Shown: positions 9,709-19,618, counted from the stretch's first letter. The stretch: DNA of 64,000 bases from Sphingomonas sp. S1-29 (GCF_026167545.1 NZ_CP110678.1:2415501-2479500); one strand, 5' to 3'. Translations and numbers: made by a program. The notes: generated by a model from the sequence alone, not told the origin.

Positions 9709-10557
9709 TCAGACGTCCTCGACCAGCCGACGGTACAGATCGGGCCGGCGATCGCGGAAAAAGCCCATGCCCGCGCGGTTCTTCTTCACCCGCGCCAAAT
9801 CGAGCGTCGCGGTCAGCACCCCGGTTTCCTCGGCGCCGAACTCGGCGAGCATCTCGCCGAACTCGTCGCAGATGAAGCTGTGGCCGTAAAATGCCTGGCC
9901 ATGCTCGACCCCGATCCGGTTCGAGGCGACGATAGGCACGACGTTCGACACCGCATGCCCGAGCATCGCGCGCCGCCACATGTGGCGCGTGTCGAGCGTC
10001 GCGTCGTGCGGCTCGGCGCCGATCGCGGTGGGGTAGAACAGGATTTCGGCGCCCATCAGCATCATCGCGCGCGCGACTTCGGGATACCATTGGTCCCAGC
10101 ACACCCCGACGCCGAGGCGGGCGGCGGGGCCGTCCCACACCTTGAACCCGGTATTGCCCGGGCGGAAATAGAATTTCTCCTCATAGCCCGGGCCGTCGGG
10201 GATGTGGCTCTTGCGATAGACGCCTTGCACGCCGCCATCGGGGCCGATCATCGCCAGCGAGTTGTAGTGATGCGGCCCGTCGGCCTCGAAGAAGCTGGTG
10301 GGGATGTAGAGGTTCAGCTCGTCGGCGAGGCGCTGCATCGCCAGTACCGCCGGGTGCTCGGTGACGGGGCGCGCGGTGGCGAACCATTCCTCCTCCTCGG
10401 TGCGGCAGAAATATTCGCCCTCGAATAGTTCGGGGGGGAGGACGACCTGCGCGCCCTTGGCATGTGCCTCGCGGACGAGGTCGGTGACCGCGGCGATATT
10501 GGCGTCGAGGTCGGGGCCGAAGGCCAGCTGCATCGCGGCGACGGTGATGGTGGTCAT
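9709..10557 (-). CDS. aguB: N-carbamoylputrescine amidase
   Basis: A 282-residue nitrilase-superfamily enzyme that hydrolyses N-carbamoylputrescine to putrescine, CO2 and ammonia, the last step of the agmatine route. The catalytic triad is visible as E43 (PPELFEGEYF), K116 (YRKSHIPDG) and C153 (GVCWDQWYPE). Length and motifs match the AguB subgroup closely. The start is supported by GGAG seven bases upstream. It follows aguA on the same strand, separated by a hairpin repeat. Confidence 0.96.
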   Translation of the reverse strand: MTTITVAAMQLAFGPDLDANIAAVTDLVREAHAKGAQVVLPPELFEGEYFCRTEEEEWFATARPVTEHPAVLAMQRLADELNLYIPTSFFEADGPHHYNSLAMIGPDGGVQGVYRKSHIPDGPGYEEKFYFRPGNTGFKVWDGPAARLGVGVCWDQWYPEVARAMMLMGAEILFYPTAIGAEPHDATLDTRHMWRRAMLGHAVSNVVPIVASNRIGVEHGQAFYGHSFICDEFGEMLAEFGAEETGVLTATLDLARVKKNRAGMGFFRDRRPDLYRRLVEDV

Positions 10558-10571
10558 CTATTTCTCCTGCC

Positions 10572-10648
10572 CCGTTCGTTTCGAGCGTAGTCGAGAAACC
10601 GAAGTTCGCGCTCCATCAGCGTTTCTCGACTTCGCTCGAAACGAACGG
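10572..10648. repeat. Dispersed hairpin repeat, family B variant, between aguA and aguB
   Basis: Two inverted arms share CCGTTCGTTTCGAGCG and CGCTCGAAACGAACGG with a short unpaired centre. The arms start and end like the family B copies elsewhere. It fills almost the whole aguA-aguB gap and could attenuate or stabilise the bicistronic mRNA. Confidence 0.85.
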
Positions 10649-10654
10649 CTGTTC

Positions 10655-11626
10655 TTAAATCCGCGGCAATTGCTGGCTGATGCAGTGGAAGCTCCCACCA
10701 CCCGTCAGGATATGGTCGGCGCGCAGCCCCACCGCCTCGCGATCCGGGAACAGCGCCTGCACCGCCGCGACCGCGGCTGCGTCGTTGGGCATGCCATAGG
10801 TCGGCACCGCGACCACCGCATTGCCGATATAGAAATTCATATAGCTCGCCGGCACCACCTCGTCGTCGACGATCACCCGGCCGGGCGACGGCAGGCGGAC
10901 CACCTCGACCCCGAACGCCTCGGCGCGGCGGACCGCGTCCTGGTAGATCAGCCAATTGGGGTCGTTTTCTTCCGGGCTGGGGATCGCCAGCCGGTTGACC
11001 CCGACGAAGCGCGCCAGATTGTCGACATGGCCGTCGGTATGGTCGTTGACCAAGCCGTCGCCCAGCCACAGCACGCGGTCATAGCCGAGATCGGCGAGCA
11101 GCCGCGTTTCGGCTGCGTGCTGCGACAGCGCGGCGTTGCGGTTGCGGTTGAGCAGGCATTGCTCGGTCGTGACGACCAGCCCGGTGCCGTCGCCGTCGAT
11201 CGCGCCGCCCTCGACCACCCAGTCGCAGGTCGCGAAGCGCAGGCCCTGCCGCTGCGCGAGCCGCGCGCCGACATCCTCATCGCCGGGAAAGTGGAACTTG
11301 CCGCCCCAGCCGTTGAAGCCGAAGTCGCGCGCGCTGCCGTCGCCGGTGACGATCGCCGCGGTATCGCGCAGCCAGACGTCGCCAAAGGGTTCGACGATCA
11401 GCTCGACCTGCGCGTCGATCAGCGGGCGCGCGGCGGCGGCGGCTTCGTCGTCGGCGGCCACCAGCAGCACGCGCTCGCCGCGGCCCTTGGCGGCGATGGC
11501 ATTGGCAAAGGCAGCGGTCTCGGCGCGCGCGCCTTCGAGCGGCGGGCCCCAGATCTCGGGGTGGCTGGGAAAGCCGATCCACACCGCATCATGCTGCGCC
11601 CATTCGGGGGGAGGGGGGAGAGTCAT
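10655..11626 (-). CDS. aguA: Agmatine deiminase
   Basis: A 323-residue guanidino-group-modifying enzyme that converts agmatine to N-carbamoylputrescine and ammonia. The catalytic Cys is C315 in GGGSFHCISQQLP. Substrate and general-acid residues occur in WLRDTAAI and HTDGHVDN (H196, H200). The start at 11626 (MTLPPPPEWAQHD) matches family N-termini. The frame continues 5' only through the repeat array. With aguB it gives a complete agmatine-to-putrescine pathway. No arginine decarboxylase is in the window. Confidence 0.96.
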   Translation of the reverse strand: MTLPPPPEWAQHDAVWIGFPSHPEIWGPPLEGARAETAAFANAIAAKGRGERVLLVAADDEAAAAARPLIDAQVELIVEPFGDVWLRDTAAIVTGDGSARDFGFNGWGGKFHFPGDEDVGARLAQRQGLRFATCDWVVEGGAIDGDGTGLVVTTEQCLLNRNRNAALSQHAAETRLLADLGYDRVLWLGDGLVNDHTDGHVDNLARFVGVNRLAIPSPEENDPNWLIYQDAVRRAEAFGVEVVRLPSPGRVIVDDEVVPASYMNFYIGNAVVAVPTYGMPNDAAAVAAVQALFPDREAVGLRADHILTGGGSFHCISQQLPRI

Positions 11627-11669
11627 GGCGCGCGATGTAATGGGGGAAGCGGTTTGAGGGAAGCACCTT

Positions 11670-12016
11670 TCCCCCTCCCTTTCAGGGAGGGGTAGGGGGT
11701 GGGTAGAGGCCTGGCGATACGACGCCGGCACCGCGTGGCCCGACCGTATCGCGAGCACGCGACCCTGGCAAAGCGTCTTCTCCCCTCCCTTTTAGGGAGG
11801 GGTAGGGGGTGGGTAGGGGCCTGGCGATACGGCGTCGGCACCGCGCGGCCCCGCCGTATCGCGGACGCGCGATCCGGGCAAAGCGTCTTCTCCCCTCCCT
11901 TTTAGGGAGGGGTCGGGGGTGGGTAGGGGCCTGGCGATACGGCGCCGGCACCGCGCAACCCCGCCGTATCGCGAGCACTCGACCCACCCCCAGCCCCTCC
12001 CTTTCAGGGAGGGGAG
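11670..12016. repeat. Tandem array of family C hairpin repeats, 110-bp period
   Basis: Three units repeat exactly every 110 bp: CTGGCGATAC recurs at 11711, 11821 and 11931. Each unit contains a small CCTCCCTTTTAGGGAGG hairpin, a GGGGGTGGGT block and a second hairpin formed by GATACGG and CCGTATC. The array ends with an inverted copy of the first block, so it looks like one terminal-inverted-repeat element whose interior was triplicated. A single unexpanded copy lies at 36211-36334. No gene is present between 11627 and 12020. Confidence 0.93.
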
Positions 12017-12020
12017 CAGG

Positions 12021-13646
<1,626 letters not shown>

Positions 13647-13714
13647 CGGATACTCCGGTAGGGAGGGGATGCGGGGGATGGTAGCCGCAGCGGGGGGCTT
13701 GTCCACCTATCCCC

Positions 13715-13819
13715 TTCGTCATGCCGGGCTTGACCCGGCAGCCAGGGCAGCCGGTGCCACCGGCGGTTGGTTTGCGGCACGCGCCTCGCATGGACCCCGG
13801 GTCAAGCCCGGGGTGACGA
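13715..13819. repeat. Dispersed repeat, family A, copy 4 (paired arms)
   Basis: Two family A hairpins face each other: GTCATGCCGGGCTTGACCCGGC at the left and ACCCCGGGTCAAGCCCGGGG at the right. They are separated by about 60 bases of unique sequence. It lies in the 329-bp gap between the M28 peptidase and rpsD, which otherwise holds only the terminator below. Confidence 0.8.
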
Positions 13820-13837
13820 CGGGGGGGCGGGCGCACG

Positions 13838-13871
13838 AAAAAGGGCGGCACCTTGCGGTACCGCCCTTTTC
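13838..13871 (-). terminator. Intrinsic terminator hairpin downstream of rpsD
   Basis: AAAAGGGCGG at 13839-13848 pairs with CCGCCCTTTT at 13861-13870, with further pairing inside around a TTGC loop. On the minus strand the stem is followed by a T-rich run, as expected for the end of the rpsD transcript. It sits about 105 bases after the rpsD stop. Confidence 0.75.
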
Positions 13872-13975
13872 CTGAAACTGCGTCGCGGCAAAGCCGCGCC
13901 GTCGGTCGGTGCCTTGGCACCGCCGGCCGCTCGCGCTGAGGTGGTGCCGGATTTAGCTGCGCTAAATCCTTGGCA

Positions 13976-14590
13976 TCAGCGCGAGTAGAATTCGACCACC
14001 AGATTCGGTTCCATCTTCACCGGATACGGCACCTCGTCGAGCGTCGGCACGCGAGTGAAGGTCACCTTGGCGTTGCCGTCGGGCGCGATGTAATCGGGGA
14101 TGTCGCGCTCGGCCAGCGTCTGCGCTTCCATGATCAGCGCCATCTGCTGCGCCTTGCTGCCCAGCGAGATTTCGTCGCCCGGCTTGATCCGGCGCGAAGC
14201 GATGTTGCACTTCACGCCGTTCACGCGGATGTGGCCATGGTTGACGATCTGGCGTGCCGAGAAGATCGTCGGGGCGAACTTCGCGCGATACACCACCATG
14301 TCGAGCCGCTGCTCGAGCAGGCCGATCAGCTTCTGGCTGGTATCGCCCTTCAGGCGTGCCGCCTCGACATAGGTCGAGTGGAACTGCTTTTCGGTGACTT
14401 CGCCGTAATAGCCCTTGAGCTTCTGCTTGGCGCGCAGCTGGATGCCGAAGTCCGACACCTTGCCCTTGCGGCGCTGGCCGTGCTGGCCGGGGCCATATTC
14501 GCGCTTGTTGACGGGCGATTTGGGACGACCCCAAATATTCTCGCCCATCCGCCGATCGAGCTTGTACTTGGCGCTGTTGCGCTTCGACAT
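13976..14590 (-). CDS. rpsD: 30S ribosomal protein S4
   Basis: A 204-residue primary 16S rRNA-binding protein of the small subunit. It contains an S4 RNA-binding domain around residues 94-155, with [20 protein letters not shown] as core, and ends in a typical YSR. The start [14 protein letters not shown] at 14590 has AAGGA eight bases upstream. As in other alphaproteobacteria it is alone rather than inside the alpha operon. The 218-base leader up to 14808 has no recognised structure, although S4 is known to autoregulate in other bacteria. Confidence 0.98.
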   Translation of the reverse strand: MSKRNSAKYKLDRRMGENIWGRPKSPVNKREYGPGQHGQRRKGKVSDFGIQLRAKQKLKGYYGEVTEKQFHSTYVEAARLKGDTSQKLIGLLEQRLDMVVYRAKFAPTIFSARQIVNHGHIRVNGVKCNIASRRIKPGDEISLGSKAQQMALIMEAQTLAERDIPDYIAPDGNAKVTFTRVPTLDEVPYPVKMEPNLVVEFYSR

Positions 14591-14808
14591 AATAAGTCCT
14601 TCTTGCAATGGCGTATGACCGCACGGCCGAATGCCATGCGATCCCGGTCGTCGCGCTGCTGGGATCGGCCTGACCATGAAGTCATTGGGATCGGCAGGAC
14701 CACCGCTTCACCGGGGTGCGGGGTCGATTGCGAAGCGCCGGCGGTTAGCCGCGAGGGCGCCGCGAGTCAAGCTGGACAGGCTGCGCTGCCTGCGCGAAAG
14801 CGGCGGCC

Positions 14809-15141
14809 ATGGCAGATATTCTTCCCCCCGCCGACTGCACCAGCATGGCCCAGGTGCGCGCCGGCGTCGACGCGCTCGACGCGCAACTGGTGGCGCTGCT
14901 CGCCACGCGCTTTGGCTATATGGACGCCGCCGCGCGGATCAAGCCCGAGCGCGGCCAGGTCCGCGACGAAGCGCGCAAGGCGCAGGTAATCGCCAATGCG
15001 CAAGCCCATGCGCGCGCCGCCGGGGTGCCCGAGGCGGTGGTCGGCGATCTGTGGGAGCGGCTGGTCGAGGCCTCGATCGCCTATGAGCTCGAGGCGTTCG
15101 ACGCCAACCTTAGCGCTTCTGCGGCTTCGCCAGCGCGGTAA
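14809..15141 (+). CDS. Chorismate mutase, AroQ class
   Basis: A 110-residue all-helical protein of the AroQ/PchB fold that isomerises chorismate to prephenate, or in PchB-like relatives lyses isochorismate. The helix-1 motif VRAGVDALDAQLVALLATR and the following KPERGQVRDEARKAQVI, with an active-site Arg and Lys, are clear. It is a free-standing mutase with no attached prephenate dehydratase. Without pyochelin genes nearby, chorismate mutase is the safer call. Its last 32 bases overlap the end of the convergent methyltransferase fusion. Confidence 0.88.
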   Translation: MADILPPADCTSMAQVRAGVDALDAQLVALLATRFGYMDAAARIKPERGQVRDEARKAQVIANAQAHARAAGVPEAVVGDLWERLVEASIAYELEAFDANLSASAASPAR

Positions 15142-16174
15142 GCATCCCGCGCACCGTCCGCACTTCCTGCGCGCTCCAGTTGGGCTTGGTGAGCAACGTC
15201 CGCATCATCCGCTTGGTCACCGGGGTGCGATCGGGCGGGAAGAAATAGCCCGCTTCCTCTAGCATCATCTCCCATTGGCCGATCATCCCGTCGAGATCGG
15301 CCTGCAACGCGGGCGGATCGGGCTCGACCCGCGATGGCTGCGCCAGCGCGACATGCTTCGACCATTCATACGCGACCACCATCACTGCCTGCGCCAGGTT
15401 GAGCGAGGCGAATTCGGGGTTGATCGGCACCGTGATGATCGTCCGAGCAATCGCGACGTCATCGCTGTCGAGGCCTGAGCGTTCCGGCCCGAAGAGTATC
15501 GCCGCGCGCGAGGGATCGCCATGGATCGCCACCGCCGCCTGTTCGGGGCTCATCACCGGCTTGACCACCCCGCGTCGCCGCACCGTTGTCGCAAACACAT
15601 GCGCGCAATCGGCGACCGCATCGGCGACGCTGTCATAGACCGTCGCGTCGGCGAGCACGCGATCGGCGCCGCTGGCGGCCGGGCCGGCGCTGGGATTGGG
15701 CCAGCCGTCACGCGGCGCGACCAAGCGCAGCTCGGTCAGCCCGAAATTAAGCATCGCGCGCGCCGCCTTGCCGATATTTTCGCCGAGCTGCGGGCGGACG
15801 AGGACGAGGACGGGGGGCGGGGCGAGTTGGGGTGCGGAATGATCCTCTTCCCCGTTCGTCCTGAGTAGGGGCTGAGCTTGTCGAAGACCCGTATCGAAGG
15901 ACTTTTTCGCAAGCGCCTGCACCGCCTGCCAGTCGCCGCGGATCAGCGCCTCCTTCTTGGGACGCCCCCAGCCCTTGAGCTGCAGTTCGACTTGCAATGC
16001 CTCGGCGCGCGAAGGGAAATCGGCAGACCACAGGAACGCCACCGGCAGCCGGGTCTGGGTGTAGCCGGGGATCTCGCCCGCCTGATGCTGCGCGATCCGC
16101 CGTTCGAGATTATCGGTGTGGCCGACATAATAATGTCCGTCGGAGCAGCGCAGAATATAGGTGTGGAATGCCAC
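15110..16174 (-). CDS. GIY-YIG nuclease domain fused to TrmJ-type (SpoU) RNA 2'-O-methyltransferase
   Basis: This 354-residue frame joins two proteins. Residues 1-91 form a small GIY-YIG nuclease: TYI at 5-7, YVG at 16-18, catalytic E63, and GWGRPKKEALIRGDW. Residues 120-354 are a TrmJ-like SPOUT methyltransferase that 2'-O-methylates position 32 of tRNAs, with RPQLGENIGKAARAMLNFGL, LFGPERSGL and INPEFASLNLAQAVM. The linker (about 92-108) is translated family B repeat. No ATG, GTG or TTG occurs in frame between the nuclease and the methyltransferase core, so the latter seems to depend on the nuclease start: GTG at 16174 with AAGGA seven bases upstream. Homologues of each half are normally separate genes. 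Confidence 0.85.
   Translation of the reverse strand: MAFHTYILRCSDGHYYVGHTDNLERRIAQHQAGEIPGYTQTRLPVAFLWSADFPSRAEALQVELQLKGWGRPKKEALIRGDWQAVQALAKKSFDTGLRQAQPLLRTNGEEDHSAPQLAPPPVLVLVRPQLGENIGKAARAMLNFGLTELRLVAPRDGWPNPSAGPAASGADRVLADATVYDSVADAVADCAHVFATTVRRRGVVKPVMSPEQAAVAIHGDPSRAAILFGPERSGLDSDDVAIARTIITVPINPEFASLNLAQAVMVVAYEWSKHVALAQPSRVEPDPPALQADLDGMIGQWEMMLEEAGYFFPPDRTPVTKRMMRTLLTKPNWSAQEVRTVRGMLTALAKPQKR
15852..15901. repeat. Family B hairpin repeat inside a reading frame
   Basis: CCGTTCGTCCTGAGTAGGGG through GTATCGAAGGA, a single arm of family B. In reverse it encodes the linker of the GIY-YIG/methyltransferase fusion. The same arm occurs at 16261, 31070 and 63634. Confidence 0.9.
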
Positions 16175-16260
16175 TCGCGGTCCTTCGATGCGCGGTTTGG
16201 GTGGGGTGCTAAACGGTATGCGGCTTGCGGAAAAGAAGCCAACGACGGCTTTTTTCCTAT

Positions 16261-16381
16261 CCGTTCGTCCTGAGTAGCCATTGAGCTTGTCGAAATGGCG
16301 TATCGAAGGACCGGGTCGCTTGGGGCAATGTCCTTCGATACGGGTCTTCGCCTTCGCTCAGCCCCTACTCAGGAGGAACGG
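16261..16381. repeat. Dispersed repeat, family B, 121-bp full element
   Basis: Two inverted arms with a conserved centre (CGCTTGGGGCA). The layout is the same as at 31070-31190 and, inverted, at 63634-63751. It lies between nrdR and the GIY-YIG start, so the nuclease gene is bracketed by family B sequence on both sides. The rest of 16175-16400 has no gene. Confidence 0.92.
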
Positions 16382-16400
16382 GGTTAAGGAATGAAGCCTA

Positions 16401-16862
16401 TCACCCCCGCGCAACCTCGGTCACGCTGCCCGCGAATTCCTCGAAATCGCGTGCCTCGCGGAAATCCTTATACACGCTGGCGAAGCGGATATACGCCACC
16501 GAATCGAGGCCCTTGAGCCCCTCCATCACCATCTCGCCGATCCGCTTCGTCCCCACCTCGGTCTCGCCCGAGGTTTCGAGCTGGCGTTGGATGCCCGATA
16601 CCAGTTGCTCGATCTGCGGCGCGGCGATCGGGCGTTTGCGGCAGGCGATCGAGACCGAGCGGATCAGCTTCTCGCGGTCGAACGGTTCGCGGCGGTCCTC
16701 GCTCTTCAGCACCGACAGTTCGCGCAGCTGGATCCGCTCGAACGTCGTGAAGCGCGCGCCGCAGGCCGAGCATTGACGGCGGCGGCGGATCGCGCCGCCG
16801 TCCTCGCTCGGGCGGCTGTCCTTTACCTGGCTGTCTTCATGGGCGCAGAAAGGACAGCGCAT
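16401..16862 (-). CDS. nrdR: Transcriptional repressor NrdR
   Basis: NrdR represses ribonucleotide reductase genes and senses ATP/dATP. The 153-residue protein has an N-terminal zinc ribbon (C3, C6, C31, C34) followed by an ATP-cone domain (about 49-139, with [20 protein letters not shown] and the [12 protein letters not shown] end). The length is standard. It is last in the glyA operon: its ATG abuts the TGA of the 54-residue gene, an arrangement that suggests translational coupling. The glyA-nrdR link is common in alphaproteobacteria. Confidence 0.97.
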   Translation of the reverse strand: MRCPFCAHEDSQVKDSRPSEDGGAIRRRRQCSACGARFTTFERIQLRELSVLKSEDRREPFDREKLIRSVSIACRKRPIAAPQIEQLVSGIQRQLETSGETEVGTKRIGEMVMEGLKGLDSVAYIRFASVYKDFREARDFEEFAGSVTEVARG

Positions 16863-17027
16863 TCAGACCCGCTTCTTGCCCTTGTAATAGGCATAGCCCG
16901 CGCCGGCGGCGGCACCGATGATCGGGCCGATGAACGGCACCGGGATCGCGATGACCGCGCCCAAGGCGCCCCATTTCGCCATGCTCTTGCCGAGCGTCTT
17001 GTCGATGCCGGTGTCGTTCTGGTTCAT
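16863..17027 (-). CDS. Small glycine-rich membrane protein (hypothetical)
   Basis: A 54-residue protein with a basic N-terminal part and a hydrophobic GALGAVIAIPVPFIGP-IIGAAAGAGYAYY hairpin, ending KGKKRV. It resembles small glycine-zipper membrane proteins, and I do not recognise a named family. ATG at 17027 lies two bases after the glyA stop, with GGAG inside the glyA 3' end. Its own TGA directly precedes nrdR. The tight packing argues it is real and co-expressed. Confidence 0.75.
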   Translation of the reverse strand: MNQNDTGIDKTLGKSMAKWGALGAVIAIPVPFIGPIIGAAAGAGYAYYKGKKRV

Positions 17028-17029
17028 GT

Positions 17030-18343
17030 TCAAAGCTCCGGATAGATCGGGAAGCGCTCGCACAATGCGCGCACACGAAGCCGAACGTCGGCCTCGACCG
17101 AAGGGTCCCCATGTTCGCCGTTCGCCGCCAGCGCGTCGAGCACGTCGGCGATCATGTTGCCGATCTCGCGGAACTCGGCGGTGCCGAAGCCGCGCGTGGT
17201 GCCCGCGGGGCTGCCGACGCGGATGCCGCTGGTCTTCATCGGCGGCAGCGGATCGAAGGGCACGCCGTTCTTGTTGCAGGTGATCGCCGAGCGCTCGAGC
17301 GCCTCGTCGGCGTCCTTGCCCGTCACCTTGAGCGGGGTGAGGTCGACCAGCGCCAGATGCGTGTCGGTGCCGCCCGAGACGAGGTCCGATCCGCGCTCCT
17401 TGAGCGTCGCCGCCAGCACCTTGGCGTTCTCGACCACGGCGGCGATGTAGCTCTTATATTCGGGGCGCAGCGCCTCGCCGAACGCCACCGCCTTGGCGGC
17501 GATCACATGCATCAGCGGCCCGCCCTGCAGCCCCGGAAACACCGCCGAGTTGAACTTCTTGGCCAGCGCCTCGTCGTTGCTCATGATCATGCCGCCGCGC
17601 GGGCCGCGCAGCGTCTTGTGCGTCGTCGTCGTCACGACATGCGCGTGGGCGAAGGGCGAGGGGTGGTGGCCCGCCGCGACGATGCCTGCGAAATGCGCCA
17701 TGTCGACCATGAAATAGGCGCCGACTTCATCGGCGATCGCGCGGAACTTGGCGAAGTCGATCTGGCGCGGATAGGCCGAACCGCCCGCGATGATCAGCTT
17801 GGGGCGATGCTCCTTGGCCAGCGCCTCGACCTGGTCGAAGTCGATCAGGTGATCGTCGCGGCGAACGCCATACTGGATCGCGTTGAACCACTTGCCCGAC
17901 TGCGCCGCCTTGGCACCGTGCGTCAGATGGCCGCCGGCGTCGAGGCTCATGCCCAGGATCGTGTCGCCGGGCTTGGTCAGCGCGAGCATCACCGCGCCAT
18001 TGGCCTGCGCGCCCGAATGCGGCTGGACGTTGGCGAAGCCGCAGCCGAACAGCGCCTTGGCGCGCTCGATTGCCAGCGTCTCGACCTCGTCCGACGGCGC
18101 GCAGCCCTGGTAATAGCGCTTGCCCGGATAGCCTTCGGCATATTTGTTGGTGAACACCGACCCTTGCGCCTCGAGCACCGCCTTGGAGACGATGTTCTCG
18201 CTCGCGATCAGCTCGATCTGATGGCGCTCGCGGTCGAGTTCGTGCGCGATGCCCGCGAAAATCTCGGGATCGCTCGAGGCGAGGTCGCGGGTGAAGAAGC
18301 CGTCGGGCTGGACGTCGTGCAGGGCTTGCGGGTTGGTGCTCAT
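17030..18343 (-). CDS. glyA: Serine hydroxymethyltransferase
   Basis: GlyA interconverts serine and glycine with tetrahydrofolate, supplying one-carbon units. It is a cytoplasmic PLP enzyme. The 437-residue protein shows [10 protein letters not shown] near the start, the GYPGKRYY region, and the PLP lysine in [16 protein letters not shown]. The C-terminal [14 protein letters not shown] is typical. The start at 18343 ([17 protein letters not shown]) has AAGG ten bases upstream. It is the first gene of the glyA-small protein-nrdR operon and divergent from the DUF3429 gene. Confidence 0.98.
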   Translation of the reverse strand: MSTNPQALHDVQPDGFFTRDLASSDPEIFAGIAHELDRERHQIELIASENIVSKAVLEAQGSVFTNKYAEGYPGKRYYQGCAPSDEVETLAIERAKALFGCGFANVQPHSGAQANGAVMLALTKPGDTILGMSLDAGGHLTHGAKAAQSGKWFNAIQYGVRRDDHLIDFDQVEALAKEHRPKLIIAGGSAYPRQIDFAKFRAIADEVGAYFMVDMAHFAGIVAAGHHPSPFAHAHVVTTTTHKTLRGPRGGMIMSNDEALAKKFNSAVFPGLQGGPLMHVIAAKAVAFGEALRPEYKSYIAAVVENAKVLAATLKERGSDLVSGGTDTHLALVDLTPLKVTGKDADEALERSAITCNKNGVPFDPLPPMKTSGIRVGSPAGTTRGFGTAEFREIGNMIADVLDALAANGEHGDPSVEADVRLRVRALCERFPIYPEL

Positions 18344-18446
18344 GCGGCGGTACCTTTCGGATGGGCGCCCGCATCTGGAGCGGCGCACCGGTCGACCGTG
18401 TCCTTAGATGCTGGCGAAGCCGAACGCCACCCACCATTAAGGGCAT

Positions 18447-18914
18447 ATGCAACCGTCTGCGCCCCGCTTCGCCGCCATTCCCGCCAACGCCCGGTTGCTC
18501 GGCTTCGCCGGGCTGCTGCCGCAAGTCGCCGCGCTCGGCGCGATCCTGTCGGGCGAGCCCGAATGGGCGTTTTCGGCGCAGGCGCTGGCGTTCGCCTATG
18601 CCGCGATCATCTTCAGCTTTCTGGGTGGCCTGTGGTGGGGGCTAGCCGCCGCATCGCCCGTCGCGCGCGGATGGGTGTTCGGGGTGAGCGTGCTCCCCTC
18701 GCTGGTGGCGCTGGCGAGCGCGATCCCCTGGGCGGTCGGGATGACGTGGCCCGCGCCGTCGCTGCTGCTGCTGGGGCTGGGGATCATCGCGAGTCTCGCG
18801 GTCGATCGCCGGCTGGTGGCGGAAGGGATCGCGCCGCCGTGGTGGATGACGCTGCGCGTGCCGCTGTCGCTGGGGCTGGGCGCGCTGACGCTGGCGATCG
18901 GGGTGCTGAGCTAG
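18447..18914 (+). CDS. DUF3429 family membrane protein
   Basis: A 155-residue protein with five predicted hydrophobic helices, beginning ARLLGFAGLLPQVAALGAI and containing the FLGGLWWGLAAAS segment. These match the DUF3429 family, small inner membrane proteins of unknown function found widely in proteobacteria. AAGG lies just upstream of the ATG. It is inserted in opposite orientation between glyA and rpiB, genes that often sit together in alphaproteobacteria. Confidence 0.82.
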   Translation: MQPSAPRFAAIPANARLLGFAGLLPQVAALGAILSGEPEWAFSAQALAFAYAAIIFSFLGGLWWGLAAASPVARGWVFGVSVLPSLVALASAIPWAVGMTWPAPSLLLLGLGIIASLAVDRRLVAEGIAPPWWMTLRVPLSLGLGALTLAIGVLS

Positions 18915-18943
18915 GCTTTTCCTCGAAACCCGTTCCCCAAACC

Positions 18944-19041
18944 CCGTTCGGGCTGAGCTTGTCGAAGCCTCGGCCCGCACTTTCCACGCGCGCGAGATTG
19001 GCGAGTGCGGGCCGACCCTTCGACAAGCTCAGGGCGAACGG
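18944..19041. repeat. Dispersed repeat, family B, between convergent genes
   Basis: A 98-bp inverted repeat with outer arms CCGTTCGGGCTGAGCTTGTC and its complement, and an inner pair CGGCCCGCACT/AGTGCGGGCCG. It lies between the convergent DUF3429 and rpiB genes and is likely a bidirectional terminator in practice. Confidence 0.88.
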
Positions 19042-19055
19042 TGCAGGTTTGGACC

Positions 19056-19532
19056 CTACGCCCCCAGCACCGGTGCCCCCAGCTTGGCCACCCGCCGGGC
19101 ATGGCGTTCGCCGCCGAACGGCGTCGCCAGGAACGCCGCCACGCACGCCTTGGCCATCTCGACCCCAACCAGCCGCGCACCGAGCGCGATCACATTGGCG
19201 TCGTTATGTTCGCGCGCCAGCGCCGCCGACAGCGGTTCGTTGACCAGGGCCGCGCGGCAGCCGGGGTGGCGGTTCACCGCGATCGAGATGCCGATCCCCG
19301 ATCCGCACAAGGCAATGCCGACCGCGTCGCCGCCCGCCACCGCCTGCGCCAGCCGATAGCCATAATCGGGATAGTCGACGCTCGTGCCGTCGTGCGGCCC
19401 CAGGTCGTCGACCGCTTGGCCGCCCTCGCGTAGCCACGCGACCAGTGCCGCCTTCAATTCGATCGCGGCATGGTCCGAAGCGATGACAACAGGGCGTTGC
19501 TCGGGGGGGCGTTGCTCGATGGGGCGGGGCAC
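19056..19532 (-). CDS. rpiB: Ribose-5-phosphate isomerase B
   Basis: A 158-residue RpiB/LacAB-family isomerase that interconverts ribose 5-phosphate and ribulose 5-phosphate. The N-terminal VVIASDHAAIELK, the active-site Cys in GIALCGSGIGISIAVNRHPG and the NDANVIALGARLVG motif are diagnostic. GTG at 19532 seems to be the start. It gives a ten-residue extension with a duplicated EQRP before the conserved core, and no better start lies nearer. Position and strand suggest an ancestral link to glyA, now broken by the DUF3429 gene and a repeat. Confidence 0.94.
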   Translation of the reverse strand: MPRPIEQRPPEQRPVVIASDHAAIELKAALVAWLREGGQAVDDLGPHDGTSVDYPDYGYRLAQAVAGGDAVGIALCGSGIGISIAVNRHPGCRAALVNEPLSAALAREHNDANVIALGARLVGVEMAKACVAAFLATPFGGERHARRVAKLGAPVLGA

Positions 19533-19618
19533 GGGCGGGTTCTCTCGGCTGGACGGGAAAGCCCGACATATCTAGCTTCGAGCGACCCCGAGCGCCACCA
19601 CCCGACAGGAGATATTGC

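Noticed and set aside
11670..12016. CRISPR-like array
   Set aside because: The period is 110 bp with the whole unit conserved. There are no unique spacers, no short repeats and no cas genes.
17111..19243. Open plus-strand frame of about 700 codons across glyA, DUF3429 and rpiB
   Set aside because: It covers three real genes antisense or out of frame and shows no family resemblance.
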